A DNA stretch of 64,000 nucleotides from Blautia coccoides (GCF_034355335.1 NZ_CP136422.1:5120501-5184500), one strand, 5' to 3'; positions 17,512 through 26,233 are shown, numbered from the stretch's first letter. Made by a program: numbers and translations. Notes: generated by a model from the sequence alone, not told the origin.

Positions 17512-17560
17512 GGCAGGCTCTGCCTGCCACATGGGCGAGGGGGGAACTCCCGGCCCGCCC
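17512..17560 (-). other. GC-rich intercistronic hairpins between iolC and iolD
   Basis: GGCAGGC-TCT-GCCTGCC (17512-17528) is a perfect 7-bp hairpin. A second GC-rich arm pair, GGGCG with CGCCC, spans about 17533-17560. They sit just upstream of the iolD ribosome binding site and could affect processing or translation of the operon transcript. Confidence 0.45.
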
Positions 17561-17620
17561 CGCAGTCAGTGTTTATGTTAGTATCTATGTCAGCGATTTC
17601 TGTAACCGCTATGACGCTTA

Positions 17621-18655
17621 TTATACTCTTGCGATCATCTCGCCAAATTTTTCTTTTTCTTCTTTGATAAACGCGTGCACCGCATCCGGTCCCGGAAGAG
17701 AATCGGAGCAGTTGTTGCTTCTGACCATCATGGAAGCCTCTGCGGAACCGAATTCCAGGCAGTCGATCACTTCCCATCCCTGGTACAGTCCATATAAGAA
17801 ACCGGAACCGTATCCGTCTCCGCCGCCGAAGCCTTTTCTGGCATCAACCGGGAACGGTTTGATGGAATATTTCTGTCCGTCACAGGTATATGCCGTGGAG
17901 CCTTTCATACCGTGCTTGATAACAACGATCTTGGCATTGTAGCCCTGCCACAGTGCTGCGGACTCTTCATCTGTCATGCCCGGCTGGATCAGTTTTTCTG
18001 TCAGGTCGAACTCTTCTCTGGAGCCCATGATGATGTCAGCTTCTTTTGCTACCATGGAATAGTAGATGGCTATCTCATCACTGTTCTTCCAGTTGTACTC
18101 CCTGTAGTCAATGTCAAATATGATCTTTGTATTATTCTTCTTTGCCAGAAGCACTGCTTTGATCGCCGCTTCTCTGGAAGGACTCTCTGCCAGCGCTGTT
18201 CCAGAGATCAGGATTGCTTTTGTCTTTTTTATGTATTCTTCATCAATGTCATCCACATGAAGCTGTAAGTCAGCGATGCAGTTTCTGTACATCAGGATAC
18301 TGCTTTCCTTTGGGGATAACATCTCAGTAAATGTCAGGCCCAGTTTCTCACCGCCGGTACATCTTGTAATGTGTGAGGTATCAATACCCTGCTCATCGAA
18401 ATAATCCACTACATAGTCACCAAACTGGTCATCAGAAACTTTTCCCAGAAAACCTGCCTTCATTCCATGTCTTGTAACACCCACAGCGATGTTGGCCGGT
18501 GAACCGCCTACGAACTTCTCAAACATATGGACTTTCTTCAGAGGTTTGAACTCCTCTTTTACCTGGTCATTGTAAGCCGGGTTAAAATCGATTGCCACAC
18601 GGCCCAGTAATACCAAATCCAATGGTCTGCTCTGATCAAATTCTACATACTTCAT
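17621..18655 (-). CDS. iolC: 5-dehydro-2-deoxygluconokinase
   Basis: This 344-aa PfkB-family sugar kinase phosphorylates 2-deoxy-5-keto-D-gluconate. It has the FVGGSPANIAVG sugar-binding segment (48-59), GFLGKVSDDQFGDYV, and the PfkB catalytic GGGD (277-280, Asp as base) followed by GYGSGFLYG. The start at 18655 follows CAGGAGG; a longer frame to 18685 has no ribosome site. It is first in the iolC-iolD-iolB-alcohol dehydrogenase operon and is controlled by a promoter with a GCACAT...ATGTGC palindrome. The product would need an aldolase (IolJ), not encoded in this window. Confidence 0.93.
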   Translation of the reverse strand: MKYVEFDQSRPLDLVLLGRVAIDFNPAYNDQVKEEFKPLKKVHMFEKFVGGSPANIAVGVTRHGMKAGFLGKVSDDQFGDYVVDYFDEQGIDTSHITRCTGGEKLGLTFTEMLSPKESSILMYRNCIADLQLHVDDIDEEYIKKTKAILISGTALAESPSREAAIKAVLLAKKNNTKIIFDIDYREYNWKNSDEIAIYYSMVAKEADIIMGSREEFDLTEKLIQPGMTDEESAALWQGYNAKIVVIKHGMKGSTAYTCDGQKYSIKPFPVDARKGFGGGDGYGSGFLYGLYQGWEVIDCLEFGSAEASMMVRSNNCSDSLPGPDAVHAFIKEEKEKFGEMIARV

Positions 18656-18740
18656 AAAAACTTTCCTCCTGTTTTTTCCATCCATGTTTGCGTGCTTTTT
18701 ATTTATGTGTGCGTTTTACGTGCTTTCCTTTTGTGCTTTT

Positions 18741-18769
18741 ATAGTATCACACGCACATCAAATGTGCAA
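18741..18769 (-). promoter_or_regulatory. iolC operon promoter with embedded operator
   Basis: TTGCAC (18764-18769) and TACTAT (18741-18746) are separated by 17 bp. The perfect inverted repeat GCACAT-TTG-ATGTGC (18753-18767) fills the spacer, as expected for repression by a LacI-type protein. GTGC/GCGTGC half-sites recur through 18670-18860, including the palindrome TTGTGCACAA at 18801-18810. The adjacent LacI gene product is the obvious candidate. Confidence 0.6.
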
Positions 18770-18984
18770 GCACTTTTTTTATTTTCACAACCTTTCTATT
18801 TTGTGCACAATTTTATAGCGCGGATTTGTTGCATTTTCACAATAATTCCTGCGTGCTTTTCATGTGCTTTTTAGTCAGACTCAAATCTGACAAACGGGAT
18901 TTTCGGCCCAAAACGCAGCTATTTCCAGTCATTTTCCCCTTGTGCGCAGTGCGCATCCTGTCCAAAGAACTTTTCTGCACAATA

Positions 18985-19008
18985 GAAAAAGCCGGGAATC
19001 CCCCGGCT
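18985..19008 (-). terminator. Terminator after the LacI gene
   Basis: On the minus strand AGCCGGG-GGATT-CCCGGCT is followed by TTTTTCTA. It isolates the LacI gene from the iolC operon. Confidence 0.75.
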
Positions 19009-19066
19009 ATACAGTATTGTTGACTGTCATGTTCTCTGTCTTGCACCAGTCTTATATCCGAACCGG

Positions 19067-20104
19067 CTAGAGATTGTATTTTGTCTTTATATTGATTTCT
19101 GTGTACATGTATTCTTTTTCCGGCATTCTGCCTCTTCTCAGCATATCCGACAGTATGGATAATGCCCGGTATCCCTGGTCATATCCCTCCTGATCAATGA
19201 GGAAATCCACGGTCCCCTCTAAAAGCGCCTTTTCATTTTTAGGTGTCAGGTCATAGATGATCACATACGGGCGTTTATGAAGATCCAGCTTATCAAAAGC
19301 CTTTTTAACCCCGGCCTGCCCGCCGGATGCGACAAAGATGCCCTCCAGATCCGGAAATGCCGACATAGCATTTACGATGATCTTCTCCACTTCATCTGTA
19401 TGATCAAAGCTGCTCTGCACCCCCACCAGATCCATTTCCGGAAAGTTTTTCTTCAGCTCTTCCACAAAGCCGTCTACCCTGCGGCTGCCTGCGCTGTTGG
19501 AAAAGTACCCGGTAATGACCAGCACCTTTCCTTTACCCCGCATCATCAATCCCATAAGGCCGGCCGCTGTCTGTCCGCTCTGCCAGTTGTTAAGCCCCAC
19601 AAAGCAGCATCTTTTTGTCCCTACAATGTCAGAATTAAAAGTGACAACCGGTATATTCTTCTCCTCGGTCAGCTCATTTAACTTAACCCTGACATTGTCA
19701 CAATCCACCGGCATGACAGCCAGTGCGTCAATTCCCTCTTCCTCCAGCTCTGTGATGGCCTGCATCTGCTCTGCCTCATCCACGGATGCGTTTTCCTTTA
19801 CAAGCACCTCAATGCCCTGGTCCGCCAGCTTTTTTGACGCATCCCTGATCCCTTTGTTGACCTGCAGCATGAAAGAGGACTGGGACAACTGTGTCACAAC
19901 TCCAACCCGCTTTCCCCTGCCGGCCTGTTTTACTGTATCGTCAGCCTTTTTCCTGTGTTTTGGCACATATCCGATCTCATCAGCAATCTGCTCTATTTTT
20001 TTTGCCACTTCCGGGTTGATCCTCCCCCGGTTATTCAAAGCCCGGTCCACAGTTCCCCGTGACACCCCTGCCAGCTCTGCAATCTGTTGTATTGTACCCG
20101 CCAT
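19067..20104 (-). CDS. LacI-family regulator of the inositol cluster
   Basis: This 345-aa protein has an N-terminal LacI helix-turn-helix (IQQIAELAGVSRGTVDRAL, 5-23) and a periplasmic-binding-like ligand domain (VDCDNVRVKLNEL, VVTFNSDIVG, FVGLNNWQSGQTAAGLM). It lies directly upstream of the iolC operon, with GCGTGC half-sites both in front of its own gene and in the iolC promoter, so it probably represses both until an inositol intermediate binds. It closely resembles the truncated LacI at the window start. CCGGAGGC lies before the ATG. Confidence 0.9.
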   Translation of the reverse strand: MAGTIQQIAELAGVSRGTVDRALNNRGRINPEVAKKIEQIADEIGYVPKHRKKADDTVKQAGRGKRVGVVTQLSQSSFMLQVNKGIRDASKKLADQGIEVLVKENASVDEAEQMQAITELEEEGIDALAVMPVDCDNVRVKLNELTEEKNIPVVTFNSDIVGTKRCCFVGLNNWQSGQTAAGLMGLMMRGKGKVLVITGYFSNSAGSRRVDGFVEELKKNFPEMDLVGVQSSFDHTDEVEKIIVNAMSAFPDLEGIFVASGGQAGVKKAFDKLDLHKRPYVIIYDLTPKNEKALLEGTVDFLIDQEGYDQGYRALSILSDMLRRGRMPEKEYMYTEINIKTKYNL

Positions 20105-20120
20105 GATCCGCCTCCGGAAT

Positions 20121-20240
20121 TTTTTTATAATAATAGAAAATGTAAAACAAGCATTTCAACATTCGCACGCAAAACACACGAATCCTCTCAATATAGCACG
20201 CGTTTTTTTCTATTATAATCTTCTGCACGCGTTTTTACAA
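20121..20240 (-). promoter_or_regulatory. LacI promoter region with GCGTGC half-sites
   Basis: On the minus strand TTGAAA and TATTAT are 18 bp apart just upstream of the LacI gene. Three GCGTGC copies lie upstream of the -35 (around 20169, 20197 and 20226), like those in the iolC promoter. Confidence 0.45.
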
Positions 20241-20255
20241 GCAGTATATTTAAAA

Positions 20256-21713
20256 TTAAGACTTATTTTTCTGCAGCGTTTGATATAATTCCAAGACCAT
20301 AACAGAGATCTGCATATAATTCCTGGTATACGTGTCATCCAAATCGGATGTCAGACAGTCCTTGATCTTCTTTATTCTATATAATAAGGTATTTCTATGT
20401 ATAAACACATCCTGTGAGGTATTGAGCACGGACCGCTCATGTTTCAGATAGGAAGAGAATGTGGGAAACAGTCCATCCTTTTCCTCCTGTTCTCTCAGCC
20501 ACAGCTTCCGAACGTCCGGATGACAGGCATACACCATTTCCTCCAGGTCTCCGGACAGTAGGATATAATTTGCAGCCGCCTCATAAAAATCAAAAATGCC
20601 GTCTGTCTCCCCGGAAAACAGCTCTCTCATATCCAAAGCAGATTTTGCCTGCTGGTATAGATGCGATAAGTTATAGATTCCTTTCATTCTCAGACTCATG
20701 CTCACATCAGCTTCTGTCTGCTTAAAGAGAAGCTGAATGCGGTCCCTTTTGAAATCTCCGCATTTACTCAGGTTCCATATGAGAATAAACCCTTTCTCCC
20801 CGCCCACGATCCTGCCCTCAGGATACATGTTCATCAGCGTAGTGCGCATGACCTCAGCCGTTTTCGCAGACATTTCCTTTTTATCTGCCCATACCAGGAT
20901 CAACTGGTATTCGTCAGACACTTCCCAGCCGGCATAATGAAGTTTTCTGGCCAGCTTCTCTTTATCTACAGCTTCTTGGTTCAGGAGGCTGTGGAATACA
21001 GAGTTTTCTTCACCCTTTTCCTTCTCTGTATCACGTTTTTCCAGATTCTGGTACATAATATGCAAAAGCATCTCCAATATTTGATAATCCCCATAGTTCA
21101 ATGCCCGTTCCTTTTCTATCACATTGATCCTCAGGAAAAATTCATTTTGATATATCAAAGCACCTGTGATCCCCTCACAATTGAGAATTGTGCCTTTAAA
21201 ATGAAACGGCAGGATCTTCTCATGTTCAAAATCATGGTCCGGGTAGTAAGATTTCATATATTCCAGGGCCTGGATGGAGGAATATCCGTATCGTGACAGA
21301 TAAGCCCACTCCCTGTCCACATCATTTTCCCCATACTGAGAACTTATTCCCATCACCTTACAGTCTGCGTCAAACATGATCATGGGATTGTGGAAAACGC
21401 GAAAACAGGCATCCACCAAATCCTGATAAGACTTCTGGGCAGCCAGATCAAGGATATTCTGCTGCCAATCGTCATAAAAATCAAACACACTCTGGATAAT
21501 GTCAAATCCCTCCGTCAGATTCACATCTCTGAGCCTTATACTGCCGCTTTCGGCCTCACATATCGTATCCTTGCCCTTGGCATAGATATATGCACAGTCT
21601 GTGGCATATACAAGCCTGGCACTTTTCAAAACCGGCGGATCACTGTCACTGAGATTTAACTCCATATCAAGAAAATATATCCTGTTTGCGATCATATGCA
21701 TACTTAATTTCAT
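20256..21713 (-). CDS. PucR/CdaR-type transcriptional regulator
   Basis: This 485-aa protein ends in the helix-turn-helix of the PucR C-terminal family (YLKHERSVLNTSQDVFIHRN and TLLYRIKKIKDCL, about residues 420-455). A long N-terminal region probably senses a ligand (FRVFHNPMIMFDADCKVMG resembles a PAS-like strand pattern), and the middle fits the GGDEF-like CdaR domain. It diverges from the CobW-MFS-methyltransferase operon and is its likely regulator. GGGGGCGGG precedes the ATG. The effector is unknown. Confidence 0.8.
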   Translation of the reverse strand: MKLSMHMIANRIYFLDMELNLSDSDPPVLKSARLVYATDCAYIYAKGKDTICEAESGSIRLRDVNLTEGFDIIQSVFDFYDDWQQNILDLAAQKSYQDLVDACFRVFHNPMIMFDADCKVMGISSQYGENDVDREWAYLSRYGYSSIQALEYMKSYYPDHDFEHEKILPFHFKGTILNCEGITGALIYQNEFFLRINVIEKERALNYGDYQILEMLLHIMYQNLEKRDTEKEKGEENSVFHSLLNQEAVDKEKLARKLHYAGWEVSDEYQLILVWADKKEMSAKTAEVMRTTLMNMYPEGRIVGGEKGFILIWNLSKCGDFKRDRIQLLFKQTEADVSMSLRMKGIYNLSHLYQQAKSALDMRELFSGETDGIFDFYEAAANYILLSGDLEEMVYACHPDVRKLWLREQEEKDGLFPTFSSYLKHERSVLNTSQDVFIHRNTLLYRIKKIKDCLTSDLDDTYTRNYMQISVMVLELYQTLQKNKS

Positions 21714-22036
21714 AGATACCCGCCCCCTATCAAAGCTTTGGAATTATGGAATTTCGGAGCGTGTTTAAAAATCTATTACGCCATGCAGTCTTCCAGAAGC
21801 AATTTTCAAACGCACTCTATGGTAAATCATACCATAAATCAACAAAAAAATACATAATTCGACTCCGCATTTTAATTTGTGCTCATCACACTAAAGAGTT
21901 GCTATATTTTTTCTATTTTTTGTGCGTTCATCTTCTATATTTATCTATCAATTCATTTTATAATTTAATTAATTCAGAAATCTGCGCGCACAGTCTCTCG
22001 AATCATTTCATCTAATGTAAAAAGGGGTGAATCACA
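21714..22036. promoter_or_regulatory. Divergent intergenic region between PucR-type gene and CobW operon
   Basis: The 323-bp gap holds an imperfect palindrome (21757-21817) near the regulator and an AT-rich half towards the operon. TATAAT-like sequences occur around 21960 but no good -35 is seen, which would fit activator control. The AAAAAGGGGTGA before 22037 is the ribosome binding site. Confidence 0.4.
21757..21817. repeat. Short palindromic repeat with GAGYGYGTTT ends
   Basis: GAGCGTGTTTAAAAAT and AATTTTCAAACGCACTC are imperfect inverted arms (about 13 of 17 positions) around a 28-nt loop. A lone similar arm, GAGTGTGTTTGAA, is found at 28183-28195. It looks like a REP-type or transposon-end-derived repeat; no target duplication is seen. 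Confidence 0.45.
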
Positions 22037-22648
22037 ATGAAAGTTTTGATCCTGGGAGGATTTCTTGGTTCCGGAAAGACCTCACTTCTGCTGCAGCTTG
22101 CCTATTACATGACCGAGCATTTATCAGGCGATAAAAAGTATCAGGTTGTGATATTGGAAAATGAAGTTGGGGAGGAGGGAATTGACGATAAACTGCTTCG
22201 CGGAAACGGATATCAGGTAGAAAACCTGTTTTCAGGCTGCGCCTGCTGTACCTTATCCGGAGAACTGCTGTCATCTGTCAGCAATATCGAAAAGCAGCTT
22301 CAGCCACAATGGCTGATCCTGGAGACTACCGGCCTTGCCTATCCCCATCTGATCCAAAAAAATCTGGCTGACAGTATGAATCTCTCTTCCAGAATATGCA
22401 TTGTCGCTGACGCTTCACGCTGGGAACGTCTCTTTACGCCGCTTCACGAATTAATAACAGGACAAATGACTAATGCTGACACTGTACTCATCAATAAGAT
22501 GGATCTGGTCAGTCCGGACACACTGAAAAAAATCGAACTGCAGATAAAAGCTATAAACAAAACTCCAAAAATTTTTCAGACATCTGCAAGTCAGCCCGTA
22601 TCCCACTATATTTGGGATTCTATACTGGAGGGTGATCCTAATGAATGA
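22037..22648 (+). CDS. Short CobW/P47K-type metal-chaperone GTPase
   Basis: This 203-aa G3E-family GTPase has the P-loop GGFLGSGKT (7-15), the metal-binding GCACC (67-71) of the CxCC motif, the switch segment LETTGLAYP and the base-recognition motif NKMD. Full CobW proteins are 300-400 aa with a separate C-terminal domain that is missing here; the next gene, overlapping by 8 bp, may supply it. G3E proteins deliver or maintain metals and cofactors such as cobalamin. Co-transcription with a methyltransferase suggests service to a corrinoid or zinc enzyme. Confidence 0.85.
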   Translation: MKVLILGGFLGSGKTSLLLQLAYYMTEHLSGDKKYQVVILENEVGEEGIDDKLLRGNGYQVENLFSGCACCTLSGELLSSVSNIEKQLQPQWLILETTGLAYPHLIQKNLADSMNLSSRICIVADASRWERLFTPLHELITGQMTNADTVLINKMDLVSPDTLKKIELQIKAINKTPKIFQTSASQPVSHYIWDSILEGDPNE

Positions 22649-23087
22649 AATTTCCCACGAAGGCACACACGTACATGACTACCACAGTCACTCCCACGAC
22701 CATCATGAGCAAGCATCCATATCTCGTCGTATAAATAACACGATGATTACCCTGAACGCCTATGAGCAGGATGACGCCAGTATCATTTCATTGGAATGGA
22801 AGGCCTGTAAGGACGCCAGGCAGACAGAGGTTCTGCTGAAACAACTGTTTAAAAATATTGCCCGGGATATTACGGAGCAAAACGGCATTATCGGACATAT
22901 CAAAGCATCTATGGAACGCAATGAGGTGATCATAATATCACTCACTGATACGGAAGCCATGAAAAAGGAGGCTTTGTCTCCTAACATACAAATACATGCT
23001 GCGGTCATTGCCCTCTGCATAGACAAGAATACCCTGGCACAGATCGTAGAGTCAGCACTGGACAGCAGTCCCTTATTTTCCATCTGA
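22641..23087 (+). CDS. His-rich partner of the CobW GTPase (possible split C-terminal domain)
   Basis: This 148-aa protein begins with a cluster of histidines (HVHDYHSHSHDHH, about residues 9-21) followed by an alpha/beta domain without a recognised motif. Such His-rich loops normally join the GTPase core and C-terminal domain of CobW proteins, so this looks like the missing half expressed as a separate chain. The ATG at 22641 is supported by GGAGG in the end of the previous gene; an upstream GTG is less likely. It probably binds divalent metal; function is inferred from context. Confidence 0.7.
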   Translation: MNEISHEGTHVHDYHSHSHDHHEQASISRRINNTMITLNAYEQDDASIISLEWKACKDARQTEVLLKQLFKNIARDITEQNGIIGHIKASMERNEVIIISLTDTEAMKKEALSPNIQIHAAVIALCIDKNTLAQIVESALDSSPLFSI

Positions 23088-23107
23088 TCACAAGGGAGGA
23101 AATCACT

Positions 23108-24298
23108 ATGGCAGAAAAGAAAAAATACACATTAATGAATACTGTGGCCGTATTGTCTGTCAGTACCTTATTGTATCTGGCTACGATCAATGCATCATCT
23201 CTTGCCTACATGGTCAAAGAATTTCCACAGTATGATATCACAACCGTCAAACTATTCTCTACCATCCCGTCACTTATGATGATCGTCTGCTCCCTGCTGT
23301 CCGGAAAGCTGATACAGATCTTCCCAATTAAGAAAATCGTCATCGGCTGTGCCGCCCTTATGTTTGCTGCAGGTTTCGGAACTTACTTTGTGTTCAATCT
23401 GCCTGCTATCCTTATTATGAGAGTCATCTATGGCATGGGGTCCGGTACTGTATTCCCGCTGGCCAATGCGATCATCCAGCAGTTATATGAGGGCGAAGAA
23501 AAAGCCCGGCTTTTGGGTTTCCGGGCAGGATTTGGCGCATTATTCGGTGCGGCTGTCACTATGGTGGGCGGCTGGCTGACCTCCTTTGGATGGCGGTACG
23601 CATTCTTTGGTTATCTGTTCGCGATCCCGGTAGCTCTCCTGGTTCTGTTTTGCTGCCCATCCAATGAGCCTATAAAAAAAGAAAGTTCCACGGCAAAAGC
23701 AGGCGAAAAAAAGTATACTAAGAAAACCTTCTATGTTCTTCTCTTTGCCGTATTTTTCAATGCGTGTATGATGTCTTTTAATGTAGAGCTGTCTCTTGTC
23801 ATAACCGGAGAGAATATCGGTGGCGCCAGTCAGGTATCTATGGTTGCATCCACCAATACTATATTTGCATTTATAGCCGGCCTGATCTTCGGAAGTCTTC
23901 ACAAAAAAACACAGCGGTATATGGCCGTGATCTCCACAGGACTTGTGGGGCTGGCTCTGGCTATTCTCTGCTTTGCCCAGAATTTCCCTCTGTTTATTAT
24001 GTGCGGGGCAATCTTTGGTCTTGGCTTTGGCTTTTATAATCCAACTTACAATCTGCTTATTGCGGGCACCGCTGCAAAGCCTAAATTTGGTTCCCAGGCA
24101 ATTGCCATTTACACAAGCTGCGTAGGATTAGGGCAGTTTCTCTCTCCCTACCTGATAAACGGAGTGAAAAAGCTGCTGAACTTAAATGTACTGAGAGCTG
24201 AGTGGAAGATCACCGCGTTCTCTACGCTCTGCCTGGTCCTGGGCGCTGTCATATATATCATAGTCACCGGCGGTAATAAAAAGGTATCACAGGCCTGA
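23108..24298 (+). CDS. MFS transporter
   Basis: This 396-aa protein has about 12 hydrophobic segments arranged as two six-helix halves. Major facilitator features include the loop after helix 2 (LLSGKLIQIFPIKK), RVIYGMGSGTVFPLANA, and RAGFGALFGAAVTMVGGWL in helix 5. It starts 20 nt after the His-rich gene with GGGAGG before the ATG. It should move a small organic molecule, presumably the substrate or product of the methyltransferase that follows; direction and substrate are unknown. Confidence 0.85.
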   Translation: MAEKKKYTLMNTVAVLSVSTLLYLATINASSLAYMVKEFPQYDITTVKLFSTIPSLMMIVCSLLSGKLIQIFPIKKIVIGCAALMFAAGFGTYFVFNLPAILIMRVIYGMGSGTVFPLANAIIQQLYEGEEKARLLGFRAGFGALFGAAVTMVGGWLTSFGWRYAFFGYLFAIPVALLVLFCCPSNEPIKKESSTAKAGEKKYTKKTFYVLLFAVFFNACMMSFNVELSLVITGENIGGASQVSMVASTNTIFAFIAGLIFGSLHKKTQRYMAVISTGLVGLALAILCFAQNFPLFIMCGAIFGLGFGFYNPTYNLLIAGTAAKPKFGSQAIAIYTSCVGLGQFLSPYLINGVKKLLNLNVLRAEWKITAFSTLCLVLGAVIYIIVTGGNKKVSQA

Positions 24299-24343
24299 GC
24301 AGATAAACCCTATAGAATCCATTTACACAAAGGAGGTAGTATT

Positions 24344-25348
24344 ATGTTAACCGAAAAAGATAACTATTTAATGACTCTGCGGGGCGAAACCCCAGAATGG
24401 ATACCAAGACTGCTTATTCCATCCCCCGGACATGCTCCGGCCACAGCCTGGATCGGTCCGGGATTTCTGAATGCTCGCAAAACTCCCATGGGCGGTTTTG
24501 ATGTCTGGGGCGTGGAATACGTGGCAACAAAGGAAACCGGCTATATGTCTCTTCCCAAACCGGGGCGCTTCATACTTGATGATATCTGCCGCTGGCGTGA
24601 TGTTATCAAGGCTCCCGATATCTCCCATATTGATTGGGAAACCATGGCAAAGAAAGATCTGGCACAGGTTGACCGGACGCAGACATCCGTTACTGCTACC
24701 ATACATGTGGGATATTTCCAGCAGCTTATGAATTTCATGGGATTCACCGAAGGACTCTGTGCGATGCTGGAGGAGCCGGAAGAAGTCATGGCACTATTTG
24801 AGTACATGAATCAATTCTATCTCCAGATATGCAGCAAGGTCAGGGATTATTACAAACCTGATGTCTGGGCGATCACAGACGATACGGCAACGGCAACCAA
24901 CCCGTTTATATCTGTAGATATGTATCGGGAGATGATAAAGCCTTTCCATGCAAGCGAAGCGAAGTTCGCACAGGAGGCCGGAATCCCCATTGATATGCAC
25001 GACTGCGGCAGATGTGAGGATTTCATAGAAGACTGGCTTGACTTTGGTGTCTGCGCATGGAACCCCGCTCAAACCATGAATGATCTGGCCGGGATCAAGA
25101 AAAAATATGGAAACCGCCTGGTATTGGAAGGCTGTTGGGACTCCTCAGGCCCTGCCGGCTGGCCGGATACCCCGGAGGAGATCATAAGAGCTGAGGTCCG
25201 TAAATGCATAGATTCCTTTGCGCCGGGAGGCGGATTTGTATTCTGGGCAAGCACATACGGCGCACCGGATGACGAGGCAATCAAAGCCAAAGCCCGCTGG
25301 ATAACTGAAGAATACGATTCTTACGGCAGAAACTTCTATAAAAAGTAA
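24344..25348 (+). CDS. Uroporphyrinogen-decarboxylase-fold methyltransferase
   Basis: This 334-aa protein belongs to the URO-D/MtaA-CmuA family of zinc-dependent methyltransferases, which move methyl groups to or from a corrinoid protein. The zinc-binding H-x-C is visible as H219-D-C221 in DMHDCGRCEDF, with a third cysteine in EGCWDS. AAAGGAGG precedes the ATG. No corrinoid protein or second methyltransferase is in this operon, so partners must lie elsewhere. In related gut acetogens such enzymes remove methyl groups from aromatic ethers or methylated amines, which is a reasonable guess here. A terminator follows. Confidence 0.82.
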   Translation: MLTEKDNYLMTLRGETPEWIPRLLIPSPGHAPATAWIGPGFLNARKTPMGGFDVWGVEYVATKETGYMSLPKPGRFILDDICRWRDVIKAPDISHIDWETMAKKDLAQVDRTQTSVTATIHVGYFQQLMNFMGFTEGLCAMLEEPEEVMALFEYMNQFYLQICSKVRDYYKPDVWAITDDTATATNPFISVDMYREMIKPFHASEAKFAQEAGIPIDMHDCGRCEDFIEDWLDFGVCAWNPAQTMNDLAGIKKKYGNRLVLEGCWDSSGPAGWPDTPEEIIRAEVRKCIDSFAPGGGFVFWASTYGAPDDEAIKAKARWITEEYDSYGRNFYKK

Positions 25349-25359
25349 TTTCTGACTTC

Positions 25360-25396
25360 AGGGCTGTGCGCTATATAAAGGGTGCACAGCCCTTTC
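25360..25396 (+). terminator. Terminator after the methyltransferase gene
   Basis: AGGGCTGTGC pairs with GCACAGCCCT around a 14-nt loop, followed by TTCCC. It closes the CobW-methyltransferase operon. Confidence 0.65.
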
Positions 25397-25467
25397 CCTG
25401 TCTGCCCCGTTCTTTTTTCCTTTGGGGCGGCATATGATGTAAACAACATCTATTTCAGAGGTCTGCC

Positions 25468-26226
25468 ATGCTAAAGAAGCTTCTCAACACAGCCATAACG
25501 CTGCTTTTCTGTGGCGCCCTTGTACTCTGTGCCGTCACATACCTGCCAAATGCCATATCCGTCAGCAGCACAGCGGGAAGCCGTGAGCTTCCTATCTACT
25601 GTGTACAAACTGACAAGCCGCAGATCGCCATCAGTTTTGACGCTGCCTGGGGCAATCAAGACACATCCGCTCTTCTTGATATCCTGGCAAAACACCAGGT
25701 AAAAGCCACCTTTTTCATGACCGGCGGATGGATCTCCAGCTACCCCGACGATGTAAAAAAGATCTATGAAGCGGGACATGACCTGGGCAACCACAGCGAA
25801 AATCACAAATATATGACAAAACTCAGCGATGAGAAAAAAACCCAGGAGCTTATGTCTGTACACAACAAAGTCAAAGAGCTGACCGGTTATAACATGTTCC
25901 TGTTCCGTCCTCCTTACGGAGACTATGACAATGGCGTGGTCAAAAATGCTCTTGCCAACAATTACTACCCGATACAGTGGGATGTGGATTCTCTTGACTG
26001 GAAAGATTACGGCGCTGATGACATTATAAAAAGAGTTACGGAGGACTCCCACTTGGGCAACGGCAGCATTATCCTCTGCCATAACGGCGCCAAATACACA
26101 AAAGATGCGCTGGACACCCTAATCACCACACTGCAGGAAAAGGGCTATGAGTTTGTCCCTATCTCACAGCTCATCTATAAAGACAATTATCACATGGATC
26201 ATGAAGGACGTCAGATACCTGACTGA
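25468..26226 (+). CDS. Polysaccharide deacetylase, PdaB-like
   Basis: This 252-aa NodB-domain protein has an N-terminal membrane anchor or signal (about residues 7-25). The catalytic motifs are SFDAAWGNQD (56-65, with D58), H109 and H113 in HSENH, RPPYGDYD and a late HNG. FDAAWG is typical of sporulation PdaB-like deacetylases, acting on peptidoglycan outside the cell. It stands alone between two terminators. GAGG lies upstream of the ATG. A role in spore cortex is inferred from family resemblance. Confidence 0.85.
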   Translation: MLKKLLNTAITLLFCGALVLCAVTYLPNAISVSSTAGSRELPIYCVQTDKPQIAISFDAAWGNQDTSALLDILAKHQVKATFFMTGGWISSYPDDVKKIYEAGHDLGNHSENHKYMTKLSDEKKTQELMSVHNKVKELTGYNMFLFRPPYGDYDNGVVKNALANNYYPIQWDVDSLDWKDYGADDIIKRVTEDSHLGNGSIILCHNGAKYTKDALDTLITTLQEKGYEFVPISQLIYKDNYHMDHEGRQIPD

Positions 26227-26233
26227 ATGCCGT

